A stretch of 26,632 nt of DNA, taken from Lachnoclostridium sp. UBA903 (GTDB lineage Bacteria > Bacillota > Clostridia > Lachnospirales > Lachnospiraceae). Location: assembly GCA_002294045.1 (NCBI GenBank), contig DBEP01000010.1, forward strand, positions 1-26,632. Direction: 5' to 3'. The position numbers were made by a program, and so were the translations under genes. The notes beneath the pieces were generated by a model. That model made no database searches, was not told the DNA's origin, and worked only from the letters and a program-made list of their open reading frames with translations. Positions 7,606 through 17,612 of this stretch are shown piece after piece (within the stretch, counting starts at the first letter, position 1; each line of letters starts with the position of its first letter).

Positions 7606-7710
7606 AAAAAATATCTTCACATTTACTACTTGCGATGCCGTAGAATGGTATATGCGCCATTTACGGCTGCCCCGGCAGCAATATCGCAAAGTGTGAAGAT
7701 ATTTTTTTTT
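7606..7710 (+). terminator. Branched hairpin with T-tract, probably a two-way terminator
   Basis: AAAAAATATCTTCACA (from 7606) pairs with TGTGAAGATATTTTTT (ending 7707). TGCGAT pairs with ATCGCA inside it, and the interior holds its own hairpins (GCCGTA..ATGG with CCATTTACGGC, and TGCC with GGCA). The nine T residues at 7702-7710 suit termination of the permease transcript. The A-tract on the left would act as a T-tract on the other strand. The interior branching is larger than in ordinary terminators. Confidence 0.6.
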
Positions 7711-7824
7711 ACTTACCTGTATACAAAAGATAAGCGTACGTGACAAAATAGCGGGCATCTGCGGTCGGGGTTATATGATACAGCAATTTTTTATGTCATT
7801 TTCATATATGGAATGGAGGAAAGA

Positions 7825-10311
<2,487 letters not shown>

Positions 10312-10331
10312 TTAAATAAGGAGGAAGACGT

Positions 10332-11447
10332 ATGCAGAAAGAATTATTTAAGCAGCTTGAAACGCCCTGCATTGTAATTGACATGGCAATAGCAGAAAAG
10401 AATGCGGCAAGAATGCAGGCGGCGGCAGATGCCTGCCATTGCCGGTTAAGACCCCATATCAAGACCCATAAGATGCCTCTGTTTGCCAGGATGCAGCTGG
10501 CATATGGAGCTAATGGCATTACCTGTGCCAAAGTATCGGAAGCAGAGGTAATGGCAGACGGAGGAGCAGATGACATCTTTATTGCATATCCCATGGTTGG
10601 AGATTTCCGGATTAAAAGGGCAATGGAATTGACGAAACGTGTGAAGCGGCTGATTCTTGCAGTGGACAGTATGGAAGGTGCGGTTTTACTCAATGAGGCG
10701 GCAATGGCTGCGGGACTTATCCTTGAGGTGCGTTTGGAAGTGGATACGGGTGCAAAGCGTACCGGAGTTCTGCGCACACAGGCAGCATGGCTTGCAAAGC
10801 AGATTTACGGACTTTCCAATCTGAATCTGACAGGAATCTATACTTTCAAAAGTTTGGTCTATCACGATGAAGCCACGACGGATAAGCATCTTGCCGGAAG
10901 GGAAGAAGGAGATATGATGGAACAGATTTCAAATGAAGTCAGGGAAGCCGGAGTTCCGATTGAAGATGTAAGTGCCGGTTCCACACCGACAGGCCTGGAA
11001 GTGGCAAAAACAGGGAAAGTAAATGAAATACGGCCGGGAACCTATCTTTTTAACGACTACATGCTATGCCGGGAGGGAGCTGCAAAACCGGAAGACATTG
11101 CGGTGCGCCTCTACGCTACGGTAGTGAGTGTTCCCTGCAAAGAATATGCCGTTATTGACGGAGGGACCAAAACATTTCCCATGGATATCCTTTTAGATAC
11201 GCCGCCTTACTACTATCCGGGCTATGCTTTGGTGGAAGGAAACGATGATTTACAGCTTCGCCGGATGAATGAAGAACACGGTATCATCACAAGTATAAAA
11301 GGAGACACGGGACTTAGAGTCGGTGATAAGATTACACTGATTCCGATTCATGTATGCACTGCTATCAATATGCAGAACCAGGTTTACCTCTACGACGGAG
11401 AAAACCTGAAGCAGGAAAGGGTAGCGGCAAGAGGGAGGCTGGTATGA
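10332..11447 (+). CDS. D-serine dehydratase / D-threonine aldolase-type PLP enzyme (DSD1 family)
   Basis: The 371-residue enzyme has an alanine-racemase-type barrel followed by a D-serine-dehydratase-like C-terminal domain. The PLP lysine is expected at Lys44 in RPHIKTHKMP. Other family marks are GITCAKVSEAEVMADGG, a EVDTGAKRTGV segment, DVSAGSTPT and NEIRPGTYLFNDYM. Near the end, PIHVCTAINM gives His340 and Cys342, the His-x-Cys pair that binds zinc in eukaryotic-type D-serine dehydratases; the best studied D-threonine aldolase has His-x-Asp there. I therefore favour D-serine (or D-threonine) dehydration to a 2-oxoacid plus ammonia, but aldolase or another D-3-hydroxy amino acid activity is possible. 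It has a GGAGG ribosome site and its last codons overlap the deacylase start by 4 bases. Confidence 0.82.
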   Translation: MQKELFKQLETPCIVIDMAIAEKNAARMQAAADACHCRLRPHIKTHKMPLFARMQLAYGANGITCAKVSEAEVMADGGADDIFIAYPMVGDFRIKRAMELTKRVKRLILAVDSMEGAVLLNEAAMAAGLILEVRLEVDTGAKRTGVLRTQAAWLAKQIYGLSNLNLTGIYTFKSLVYHDEATTDKHLAGREEGDMMEQISNEVREAGVPIEDVSAGSTPTGLEVAKTGKVNEIRPGTYLFNDYMLCREGAAKPEDIAVRLYATVVSVPCKEYAVIDGGTKTFPMDILLDTPPYYYPGYALVEGNDDLQLRRMNEEHGIITSIKGDTGLRVGDKITLIPIHVCTAINMQNQVYLYDGENLKQERVAARGRLV

Positions 11448-13042
11448 GAACACTGATTAAGAACGGATTGATTTACGATGGAAGCGGCAGCCTCCCCTGC
11501 CTGAAAAACATTCTGATTGAGGATGACAGGATAGCTGCCATAACGAAGAGCCAGGAACTTTATGCGGATAAAATAATACAAGCCGACGGTCTTGTTGTTA
11601 CTCCTGGATTTATTGATACCCACAGGCACTGCGATATTGATGTTTTATACAATCCTGACTTTGGGACCATTGAGATGACCCAGGGACTTACAACGGTAAT
11701 AGGGGGGAACTGCGGACTTGCCCCGGTTCCTGTATCAAAAGCTTACCGAAGGGATATCTTTGATTATATCGAGCCGTGCCTTGGAATTGCGCCGGAACAG
11801 TTAAAGATGGAGTATTTTTACGAATACGTCAGGGCACTTAAAGGTACGGCTCTGCCAATCCATGTCGGAAGTTACATCGGAACAGGAACCCTGAAAGCAT
11901 CTATTAAGGGATATGGGAAAGCTCCGTTTACAAAAGAAGAGATGGAGAAGGCGAAAGCCTATATCAGTGAAGGTATGGAAGCGGGGGCTGTGGGACTTTC
12001 CATGGGTATCATGTATCAGCCGGAATGTTATTCCAGCCGCAGGGAAATGACGGAACTGGTATCCGCTTCGGCACCTTACGGCCGCCCTCTGACCTGTCAT
12101 ATCCGGGGAGAAGGGGATAATCTGGTTTCTTCCGTAAAGGAAATTATAGAAATTGCAAGGGAAGCGGAGGTGCCTCTTAATATAAGCCATTTTAAAGCTA
12201 CGGGTGTAAAAAACTGGGGAGTTACCATTGGTAAGGCGATTAAAGAGATTGAGGAAGCACGTTATAAAGGACAGGATGTTACGGTGGATTTTTATCCCTA
12301 CTGCGGAGGCTCTACCACATTGTTCAGTCTGATTCCTCCGTCCGTTATGGAAGACAGTCCGGAGCAGACACTGAAAAAACTGGCTGCCGACAGTGGGAAA
12401 GAGACACTGAAGACGGAACTGTATAAAGAACATGCCGGCTGGGATAACATGGTAACCGCCATCGGCTGGGAACGGATTCTTATCAGTTCCGCCGCAAAGG
12501 AAAACAACAGACTGTTTTCGGGACTAAACTTTAAAGAGGCGGCCGCTTTGGCCGGATATGAGGAACCCGGTGCATTTATGTGTGACCTTCTGGTGGAAGA
12601 ACAGGGTAAAGTGGGAATCATTGTGCTTTCCATGTCACAGGAAGATGTGGATACGGTGGCAAGACTTCCTTATTCCATGGTGATTTCAGATTCCCTGTAC
12701 GGAGTAAGTGACTTCCCCCACCCCAGATTATATGGTTCCTTCCCTAAGGTAATCCGGGAATTTGTAAGGGAACGTCATGTGCTTTCCATGGAGGAAGCCG
12801 TAAAGAAAATGACTTTGCTTCCTGCAAAGCGGCTTGCCCTGAAAGACAGGGGGATGCTCAGAGAGGGATATTATGCGGATATCAATCTGTTTGACGCAGA
12901 AACTTTAAGGGATTATGCCGATTATGAAAATCCCAAAAGATTTTGTACCGGATTCCATATGGTTATGGTAAACGGAAAAATTACCGTTTTAAATGATAAG
13001 GTAATCAGCCGTATAAACGGCAGTGTTATAGAAATTCATTAA
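11444..13042 (+). CDS. N-acyl-D-amino-acid deacylase (D-aminoacylase)
   Basis: This 532-residue amidohydrolase cleaves N-acyl-D-amino acids to a fatty or acetic acid and the free D-amino acid. The metal-site marks are in place: His60 and His62 in GFIDTHRHCD, Cys90 in GGNCG (the unusual cysteine ligand of this family), His219 in CHIRGEG, His249 in ISHFKATG and the catalytic Asp416 in VISDSLYG. GLTTVIGGNCGLAP is diagnostic against dihydroorotase or allantoinase relatives. The start at 11444 forms an ATGA overlap with the preceding stop and has GGGAGG before it; an upstream in-frame ATG at 11354 would only add shadow sequence. The overlap implies coupled synthesis with the PLP enzyme, which could use the D-amino acid it releases. 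The side-chain and acyl preference cannot be read directly. Confidence 0.88.
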   Translation: MRTLIKNGLIYDGSGSLPCLKNILIEDDRIAAITKSQELYADKIIQADGLVVTPGFIDTHRHCDIDVLYNPDFGTIEMTQGLTTVIGGNCGLAPVPVSKAYRRDIFDYIEPCLGIAPEQLKMEYFYEYVRALKGTALPIHVGSYIGTGTLKASIKGYGKAPFTKEEMEKAKAYISEGMEAGAVGLSMGIMYQPECYSSRREMTELVSASAPYGRPLTCHIRGEGDNLVSSVKEIIEIAREAEVPLNISHFKATGVKNWGVTIGKAIKEIEEARYKGQDVTVDFYPYCGGSTTLFSLIPPSVMEDSPEQTLKKLAADSGKETLKTELYKEHAGWDNMVTAIGWERILISSAAKENNRLFSGLNFKEAAALAGYEEPGAFMCDLLVEEQGKVGIIVLSMSQEDVDTVARLPYSMVISDSLYGVSDFPHPRLYGSFPKVIREFVRERHVLSMEEAVKKMTLLPAKRLALKDRGMLREGYYADINLFDAETLRDYADYENPKRFCTGFHMVMVNGKITVLNDKVISRINGSVIEIH

Positions 13043-13084
13043 TAGAAATTCGTTAATAAAAAGAAAAGAATGAGGTTAAAAAAT

Positions 13085-13591
13085 ATGAGTGACGTATATG
13101 TTAAATTAAAAGAATTAGGGTTAAAACTTCCTGAGGCACCTGCGAAAGGAGGAGTTTATTCTTCTTCCAAAGTATTTGGAAAGAATCTGGTTTACATATC
13201 CGGATGCGGTCCGGTAATTGACAGCCCCATTACGGGAAAAGTGGGAAAGGAGTTTACTAAGGAGGACGCAAAGGAATTCTCCAGGAATTCCATGCTGAAC
13301 GTATTGGCTGTTTTACAGGACCGGATTGGTGATTTAAACAGGGTGAAGCAGGCGGTTAAAATACTTGTATTTGTAGCAAGTGCGGATGAATTCTGTGAAC
13401 AGCCCTATGTGGCAAACGGAGGGTCCCAGCTTCTTGTGGATTTGTTCGGTGATGAAGCAGGAGCACCCAGCAGGTCTGCAATCGGCGTAAATGTACTGCC
13501 GGGTAATATTCCGGTAGAGATTGAGGCGATTTTTGAGATTGAGGGAAGTGTGAAAGAAAATATAATAAAAGAAAGGAATGCCACATATTGA
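13085..13591 (+). CDS. RidA-family protein (enamine/imine deaminase-like)
   Basis: The 168-residue protein belongs to the YjgF/YER057c/UK114 family, in its longer RutC-like branch. The family core is seen as NLVYISGCGPV, NVLAVLQDRIGDLNRVKQAVKILVFVASADEF and SRSAIGVNVLPGNIPVEIEAIFEI. Arg130, in the RSAIGVNVLP segment, matches the arginine that holds the substrate in active RidA proteins. Canonical RidA speeds hydrolysis of 2-aminoacrylate and related enamines to 2-oxoacids and protects PLP enzymes. Being 42 bases after the deacylase and one gene from a D-serine-dehydratase-like enzyme, it probably handles the enamine made there. The start at 13085 has GAGG nine bases upstream; the ATG at 13070 has no clear ribosome site. 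Confidence 0.88.
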   Translation: MSDVYVKLKELGLKLPEAPAKGGVYSSSKVFGKNLVYISGCGPVIDSPITGKVGKEFTKEDAKEFSRNSMLNVLAVLQDRIGDLNRVKQAVKILVFVASADEFCEQPYVANGGSQLLVDLFGDEAGAPSRSAIGVNVLPGNIPVEIEAIFEIEGSVKENIIKERNATY

Positions 13592-13614
13592 TTCTTTCAC
13601 CCTTTTTATTTTTG

Positions 13615-13679
13615 ACAATAGAATACATCCTTGTATTCTATTGTATGTGGCAGTAACACATCTGCGAGCAGATGTGTTA
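13615..13679 (+). promoter_or_regulatory. Two perfect hairpins between the RidA and GH3 genes
   Basis: ACAATAGAATACA (13615-13627) pairs perfectly with TGTATTCTATTGT (13632-13644) around TCCT. TAACACATCTGC (13654-13665) pairs perfectly with GCAGATGTGTTA (13668-13679) around GA. Neither is followed by a T-tract. The second buries the first in-frame ATG of the GH3 gene (13672), so it may control translation or mark an mRNA processing point. Confidence 0.6.
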
Positions 13680-13695
13680 TGCAATGGGTATTAAT

Positions 13696-15858
13696 ATGAA
13701 ACCGATATATTTGGATGAAACAAAGACGGATGAAGAAAGAGTAAATGATTTGGTAGCCCGGATGACGCTGGAGGAAAAAGTTTCCCAGTTAAGATATGAT
13801 GCACCGGCCATAAAAAGACTGGGAATCCCTAACTATAACTGGTGGAATGAGGCACTTCACGGGGTTGCGAGGGCCGGGGCGGCTACGGTATTTCCACAGT
13901 CAATCGGCCTGGCCGCCATGTTTGACGAGGTATTACTGCAGAAAATCGGTGATATTGTGGCAACGGAAGGAAGGGCGAAATACCACGAGGCAGTTGCAAA
14001 CGGTGACAGAGGGCTCTATAAGGGCATTACCTTCTGGTCCCCTAATATTAACATTTTCCGCGATCCCAGGTGGGGACGGGGACACGAAACTTATGGGGAA
14101 GATCCCTGCCTTACCGGGCGTATGGGAAGGGCATATGTTAAGGGTCTCCAGGGCAGTGGCAGACGTCTGAAAGCGGCTGCCTGCGTCAAACATTTTGCAG
14201 CTCATTCCGGACCGGAAAAAGGACGTCATTCCTTTGACAGCATTGTAAGCAAAAAGGACCTTGCTGAAACTTATCTTCCTGCTTTTGAAGCATGTGTAAA
14301 AGATGCAAAAGTGGAAGGTGTTATGGGTGGTTATAACCGTCTTAACGGTGAGGCATGCTGCGGAAGCTATTATATGATTACAGAGCTGCTTCGGGAAAAA
14401 TGGGGCTTTGACGGCTACTATGTATCGGACTGCGGGGCAATTAAGGATTTCCACATGCATCATGGGCTGACTTCCACACCGGCGGAATCTGCCGCACTGG
14501 CATTAAAAAGCGGCTGTGATTTAAACTGCGGGGTGGTCTATCTTCATTTGCAGAATGCATACAACCAGGGACTGGTGACTATGGAGGATATTGATAAAGC
14601 GGTATATCATGTAATGATGACAAGGATGCGGCTTGGCATGTTTGATGAACACACGGAATATGATAATATTCCGTATGAAGCGAATGACTGCAGGGAACAC
14701 CATAAGGCGGCAGAAAAAGCGGCGGAAAAATCCATGGTGCTTTTAAAGAACAATGGAATTCTTCCTCTTAAAAAAGAAGAAATCAAGACGGCTGCAGTTA
14801 TTGGTCCGAACACAGACAGTGAGGAAATTCTAAAGGGCAACTATAATGGAACTGCCACCGAGAAATATACGCTGCTGGAAGGAATCAGGGAAGCGTTTGG
14901 TGAAAATACCCGTATTTTTTATTCCGAAGGAGCACATCTGTACCGGGATAATGTTGAAAATCTGGCGGAAACGGACGACAGAATAAAAGAAGCCGTGTCC
15001 ATGGCCAGGAGAAGTGATATTGTATTTCTCTGCCTTGGACTTAACGGAACCTTGGAAGGGGAAGAAGGGGATGCCAATAACAGCTATGCCGGTGCAGACA
15101 AGGCGGACTTAAATCTTCCGGAGTCCCAGATGCGTCTTCTCAAGGCAGTCTGCGAAACGAATAAACCGGTTGTGCTGCTTCTTTCTGCCGGCAGTGCCAT
15201 GGCCATAAGCTATGCGGAAGAATACTGTGACGCCATTCTCCAGGTTTGGTATCCAGGCCAGATGGGAGGAAAAGCAGCAGCAAATCTGTTGCTTGGAAAA
15301 AGTTCGCCTTCCGGAAGACTTCCGGTTACCTTCTACCGGACGACGAAAGAGCTTCCCGAATTTACCGATTACAGCATGAAAAACCGGACATACCGGTATA
15401 TGGAACAGGAGGCATTGTATCCTTTCGGCTATGGATTAAGCTATGGGGATTTTTCTTACGGCAAACTGGCTGTGGAACAGGTAGTGCCGGGGACGGAAGG
15501 ATATATAAAGATATCGGCGGCAGTCCAAAACGTATCCGAAGAGGAATGCGATGAGGTAACCCAGGTTTATATAAAAATAACCGATTCCTTACTGGCAGTG
15601 CCTAATTACTCCCTGGCCGATTTTAAACGGATTCATTTAAAGCCTGGGGAAACAAAAAAATTGGAGTTCCTGTTGCCGGCAGATGTATTTATGGTTGTTG
15701 ATGAAGACGGAGAGAGAATCTTTGACGGAGAAAAGGCCATAATCTACGCAGGAGGAAGCCAGCCGGATAAAAGAAGTATAGAATTGACAGGAAAGATACC
15801 TTTAAGCGTTGAAGCAGAATTGGGAAGACTGCGGGGGGTAAAGACTTGCAGGAAGTAA
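13696..15858 (+). CDS. GH3 beta-glucosidase/beta-xylosidase-type glycosidase
   Basis: The 720-residue enzyme (from this start) has the GH3 barrel, alpha/beta sandwich and C-terminal fibronectin-like domain in order. Barrel marks include NYNWWNEALHGVARAG, ITFWSPNINIFRDPRWGRG with the following ETYGEDP, and KHFAAHSGPE. The nucleophile is the Asp in YYVSDCGAI (residue 245). The EGEEGD segment near residue 456 lies where the acid/base glutamate of xylosidase-like GH3 enzymes is expected. The layout is close to beta-xylosidases and related beta-glucosidases; it is not NagZ, whose KH-PG-H signature is absent. No signal peptide is seen. Start choice is uncertain: in-frame ATGs lie at 13672, 13684 and 13696 and none has a good ribosome site; 13696 is preferred because 13672 lies inside a hairpin and MKPIYLD is a common start for such proteins. 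Confidence 0.85.
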   Translation: MKPIYLDETKTDEERVNDLVARMTLEEKVSQLRYDAPAIKRLGIPNYNWWNEALHGVARAGAATVFPQSIGLAAMFDEVLLQKIGDIVATEGRAKYHEAVANGDRGLYKGITFWSPNINIFRDPRWGRGHETYGEDPCLTGRMGRAYVKGLQGSGRRLKAAACVKHFAAHSGPEKGRHSFDSIVSKKDLAETYLPAFEACVKDAKVEGVMGGYNRLNGEACCGSYYMITELLREKWGFDGYYVSDCGAIKDFHMHHGLTSTPAESAALALKSGCDLNCGVVYLHLQNAYNQGLVTMEDIDKAVYHVMMTRMRLGMFDEHTEYDNIPYEANDCREHHKAAEKAAEKSMVLLKNNGILPLKKEEIKTAAVIGPNTDSEEILKGNYNGTATEKYTLLEGIREAFGENTRIFYSEGAHLYRDNVENLAETDDRIKEAVSMARRSDIVFLCLGLNGTLEGEEGDANNSYAGADKADLNLPESQMRLLKAVCETNKPVVLLLSAGSAMAISYAEEYCDAILQVWYPGQMGGKAAANLLLGKSSPSGRLPVTFYRTTKELPEFTDYSMKNRTYRYMEQEALYPFGYGLSYGDFSYGKLAVEQVVPGTEGYIKISAAVQNVSEEECDEVTQVYIKITDSLLAVPNYSLADFKRIHLKPGETKKLEFLLPADVFMVVDEDGERIFDGEKAIIYAGGSQPDKRSIELTGKIPLSVEAELGRLRGVKTCRK

Positions 15859-15895
15859 TGGGATGCAGGCTATTATATTCAGGAAACAAAGGAGG

Positions 15896-15919
15896 GGCCG
15901 ACAGGATGTCCTGTCGGCC
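15896..15919 (+). terminator. GC-rich hairpin after the GH3 gene
   Basis: GGCCGACAGGA (15896-15906) pairs perfectly with TCCTGTCGGCC (15909-15919), 37 bases after the GH3 stop. The following AATTTATG is only partly T-rich, so it is a good stem with a weak tail. It most likely ends the long operon. Confidence 0.65.
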
Positions 15920-16047
15920 AATTTATGAAAAAAATTTATGTAAACAAGGTGGGGAACCTTGATTTCTGGTATAAGTTAAGTATATCGTTCACATTTGTAC
16001 AAGATTTGATAAATTTGTGAAATTATTGTAAACTTTGTTTTACGGAT

Positions 16048-16076
16048 TTGCAATCTTTACTATTTCCGTTTATAAT
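16048..16076 (+). promoter_or_regulatory. Sigma-A promoter of the HAD phosphatase gene
   Basis: TTGCAA (16048-16053) is followed after 17 bases by a perfect TATAAT (16071-16076), about 50 bases before the ATG at 16126. Confidence 0.7.
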
Positions 16077-16125
16077 TACAAAGTATGATGTATGGGGAAT
16101 AATTTGTTGAGAAAGGAAATATGGC

Positions 16126-16917
16126 ATGGAAAGGAAAATAATGTTCTTTGATATTGACGGAACAATATTGACGGAAGATACTCACAGTATTCCCAAAAGT
16201 ACCATAAAAGCGATTAAGAAAGCAAGAGAAGACGGACATCTGGTGTTTATCAATACGGGCAGAACCTATTTCAATGTGGAAAAAGAAGTAAGGAATATAG
16301 GATTTGACGGTTATGTATGTGGCTGCGGAACTTATATTAATATTGATAACCAGGTAATTGCTGCGGCAACAATTGACAAAGAAACCTGCAGAAAGATAAT
16401 TTATTTACTGCGCAAATATAACATAGATGCAGTTTTAGAGGGACTGGATGATGTATATTTTGATCTCAGAGAAAATTTATCGGATGAAATGAGGCTAATA
16501 CAGGAGCTTTTTCTGAAAAAAGGTTATGGACTTAAGAAAAACTGGAATGAGGAAGGTCTGGTATATGATAAAATACTTGCGAAAGCCAATGAAGATTCGG
16601 ATGCGGTTGAATTTATAAAATCCTTAGGTGATGATTTTGTCAGCATTGACAGGGGGGAAGGTTATCTTGAAATCATACCGAAAGGTTATTCAAAGGCCAC
16701 CGGAATTAAAAAGGTTTTGGAGTATTATAATTTGTCTGTTGAAAATACTTATGTTTTCGGAGACAGCGCCAATGACCTGCCCATGTTTGAATATGTACCG
16801 AATAGTATAGCTATGGGGAAAAGTGACGAGTGTATACGTAAGATTGCAGCTTTTATAACAAAAGATATTCATGAAGACGGTATCGATTATGCAATGCGGC
16901 ATTTTCAAATTATATAG
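16126..16917 (+). CDS. HAD-IIB (Cof-type) phosphatase
   Basis: This 263-residue soluble protein has the four HAD motifs. Motif I is FFDIDGTI with Asp9 as the phosphate-accepting residue and Asp11 as general acid/base. The threonine motif lies in FINTGRT, a lysine follows in the GYSKATGIKKVLE segment, and the metal aspartates are in YVFGDSANDLPMF. The cap between about residues 85 and 190 is the alpha/beta type of the Cof subfamily, whose members dephosphorylate sugar phosphates, FMN or PLP. The substrate cannot be read from sequence. It has a ribosome site (AGAAAGGAAAT) and its own promoter, and is separated from the glycan operon by a hairpin, so it is probably an independent gene. Confidence 0.88.
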   Translation: MERKIMFFDIDGTILTEDTHSIPKSTIKAIKKAREDGHLVFINTGRTYFNVEKEVRNIGFDGYVCGCGTYINIDNQVIAAATIDKETCRKIIYLLRKYNIDAVLEGLDDVYFDLRENLSDEMRLIQELFLKKGYGLKKNWNEEGLVYDKILAKANEDSDAVEFIKSLGDDFVSIDRGEGYLEIIPKGYSKATGIKKVLEYYNLSVENTYVFGDSANDLPMFEYVPNSIAMGKSDECIRKIAAFITKDIHEDGIDYAMRHFQII

Positions 16918-17020
16918 ATACCGTTTATATAGATGCCAGGCGGGCTGGTTGGCCGGGAAGACAGTTAATGGTAAATTATGATATTTTATGATTTTTTTGC
17001 TTAAAAATACGATTTATCTA

Positions 17021-17049
17021 TTGACAGAAAAGCCTCCATATACTATAAT
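17021..17049 (+). promoter_or_regulatory. Consensus promoter of the tRNA-Gly gene
   Basis: A perfect TTGACA (17021-17026) and a perfect TATAAT (17044-17049) are separated by exactly 17 bases, as expected for a strong stable-RNA promoter. The tRNA starts about 33 bases later. Confidence 0.88.
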
Positions 17050-17081
17050 ATCATCTGTGTCTGACACGCAATAGCATATAT

Positions 17082-17153
17082 GCGCGAGTGGCTCAGTGGT
17101 GGAGTATCGCCTTGCCAAGGCGAGGGTCGCGGGTTCGAATCCCGTCTCGCGCT
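17082..17153 (+). tRNA. tRNA-Gly (anticodon GCC)
   Basis: The 72 bases fold as a cloverleaf: acceptor GCGCGAG with CTCGCGC, anticodon stem TCGCC with GGCGA around TTGCCAA (anticodon GCC), and T arm GCGGG-TTCGAAT-CCCGT, with discriminator T. The 3' CCA is not encoded. The gene stands alone, with its own promoter and terminator. Confidence 0.95.
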
Positions 17154-17163
17154 TAACTATTTT

Positions 17164-17203
17164 CCCTAGAAACTTTGAGAATTCAAGGCTTCTGGGGATT
17201 TTT
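17164..17203 (+). terminator. Intrinsic terminator of the tRNA-Gly gene
   Basis: CCCTAGAA (17164-17171) pairs with TTCTGGGG (17190-17197), and inside it CTTTGA pairs with TCAAGG around GAAT. ATTTTT follows directly. Confidence 0.8.
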
Positions 17204-17324
17204 CATTTTGGAAATTTTACAGACTACAGACAGGAATTCATTTATCTTCGCAAGGAAGCATACATCATTTAAGGAAATATAGAAAGTACACTTTTTAAAT
17301 TAGTATACGCAGACTGCCTGTAAA

Positions 17325-17353
17325 TTTGGTTTATTAATTCTTTTTGATATGAT
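17325..17353 (+). promoter_or_regulatory. Candidate promoter of the MFS leader and gene
   Basis: TTTGGT (17325-17330) precedes TATGAT (17348-17353) by 17 bases. The -35 box is poor and the area is AT-rich. If correct, the leader before the MFS gene would be about 250 bases. Confidence 0.35.
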
Positions 17354-17388
17354 ATTATTGTATTAGGAATTCGCCGGAGTGATGGTAT

Positions 17389-17469
17389 ATGAGAACGAGA
17401 AATTCTGCGAGAGAAAGTATATGTCGGAGTTTTCGTCTGAAATGCAACGCTCCGTACGGAAGCATATAG
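17389..17469 (+). CDS. Possible 26-residue leader peptide with an RLK motif
   Basis: A 26-codon ORF starts nine bases after CGGAGT and ends in TAG. It is arginine-rich and contains SFRLK at residues 14-18. This resembles the Arg-Leu-Arg/Lys motif at which macrolides stall ribosomes on known leader peptides such as that of ermD. Neither expression nor stalling can be shown from sequence, and ORFs this short occur by chance. Confidence 0.3.
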   Translation: MRTRNSARESICRSFRLKCNAPYGSI

Positions 17470-17492
17470 AGTGATTTATGTGAGGTGCGAAC

Positions 17493-17516
17493 ATGCTATT
17501 TGTAGTTGAACCCTGA
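17493..17516 (+). CDS. Possible seven-residue leader peptide MLFVVEP
   Basis: The ORF MLFVVEP has GAGG seven bases before its ATG and stops with TGA 96 bases before the MFS start. FVVE resembles the AVVE stalling segment of the ErmA leader peptide. The resemblance is short, so this is only a candidate. Confidence 0.3.
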   Translation: MLFVVEP

Positions 17517-17556
17517 GAATTAGGAGTCAGAGTTAGAGTCAGGTACTTCCAGTGTC

Positions 17557-17585
17557 TGGCATGCCTTAGTTATGCCAAAATGGCA
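17557..17585 (+). promoter_or_regulatory. Alternative hairpins before the MFS gene (attenuator candidate)
   Basis: TGGCAT (17557-17562) can pair with ATGCCA (17572-17577), or TGCCA (17573-17577) can pair with TGGCA (17581-17585). Both use the same middle arm, so they exclude each other. They lie 27 bases before the ATG. There is no T-tract, so any control would be at translation. Confidence 0.35.
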
Positions 17586-17612
17586 AATACATCTGATTAA
17601 AGGAGTTCAGCT

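Larger units (their letters stand above)
7438..7824. other. Structured non-coding gap between permease and GH2 genes
   Basis: These 387 bases hold no credible gene. They contain a 68-base near-palindrome (7506-7573), then a large hairpin with a T-tract (7606-7710), then about 100 bases leading into the GH2 ribosome site. The word GATACAGCA occurs in the palindrome and again near 7776. The gap probably ends the transporter transcript and starts or attenuates the enzyme transcript. Confidence 0.6.
17204..17612 (+). other. Leader region of the MFS exporter gene
   Basis: No full gene is visible in these 409 bases. They hold a candidate promoter (17325-17353), two tiny ORFs with ribosome sites (17389-17469 and 17493-17516) and a pair of mutually exclusive hairpins (17557-17585) just before the MFS ribosome site. 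The layout suits an attenuation-type leader. The first 120 bases after the tRNA terminator show nothing I can name, and no integrase or duplicated tRNA end is seen. Confidence 0.5.

Noticed and set aside
7427..7758. Two minus-strand open frames in the permease-GH2 gap
   Set aside because: They run through the palindrome and the terminator-like hairpin and have no ribosome site or recognisable product.
11801..12433. 210-codon minus-strand open frame inside the deacylase gene
   Set aside because: It is antisense to a gene with intact catalytic motifs, has no recognisable domain, and is a coding shadow.
13696..15858. NagZ-type N-acetylglucosaminidase for the GH3 gene
   Set aside because: The NagZ KH-PG-H signature is absent; the protein has the longer three-domain glucosidase/xylosidase layout.
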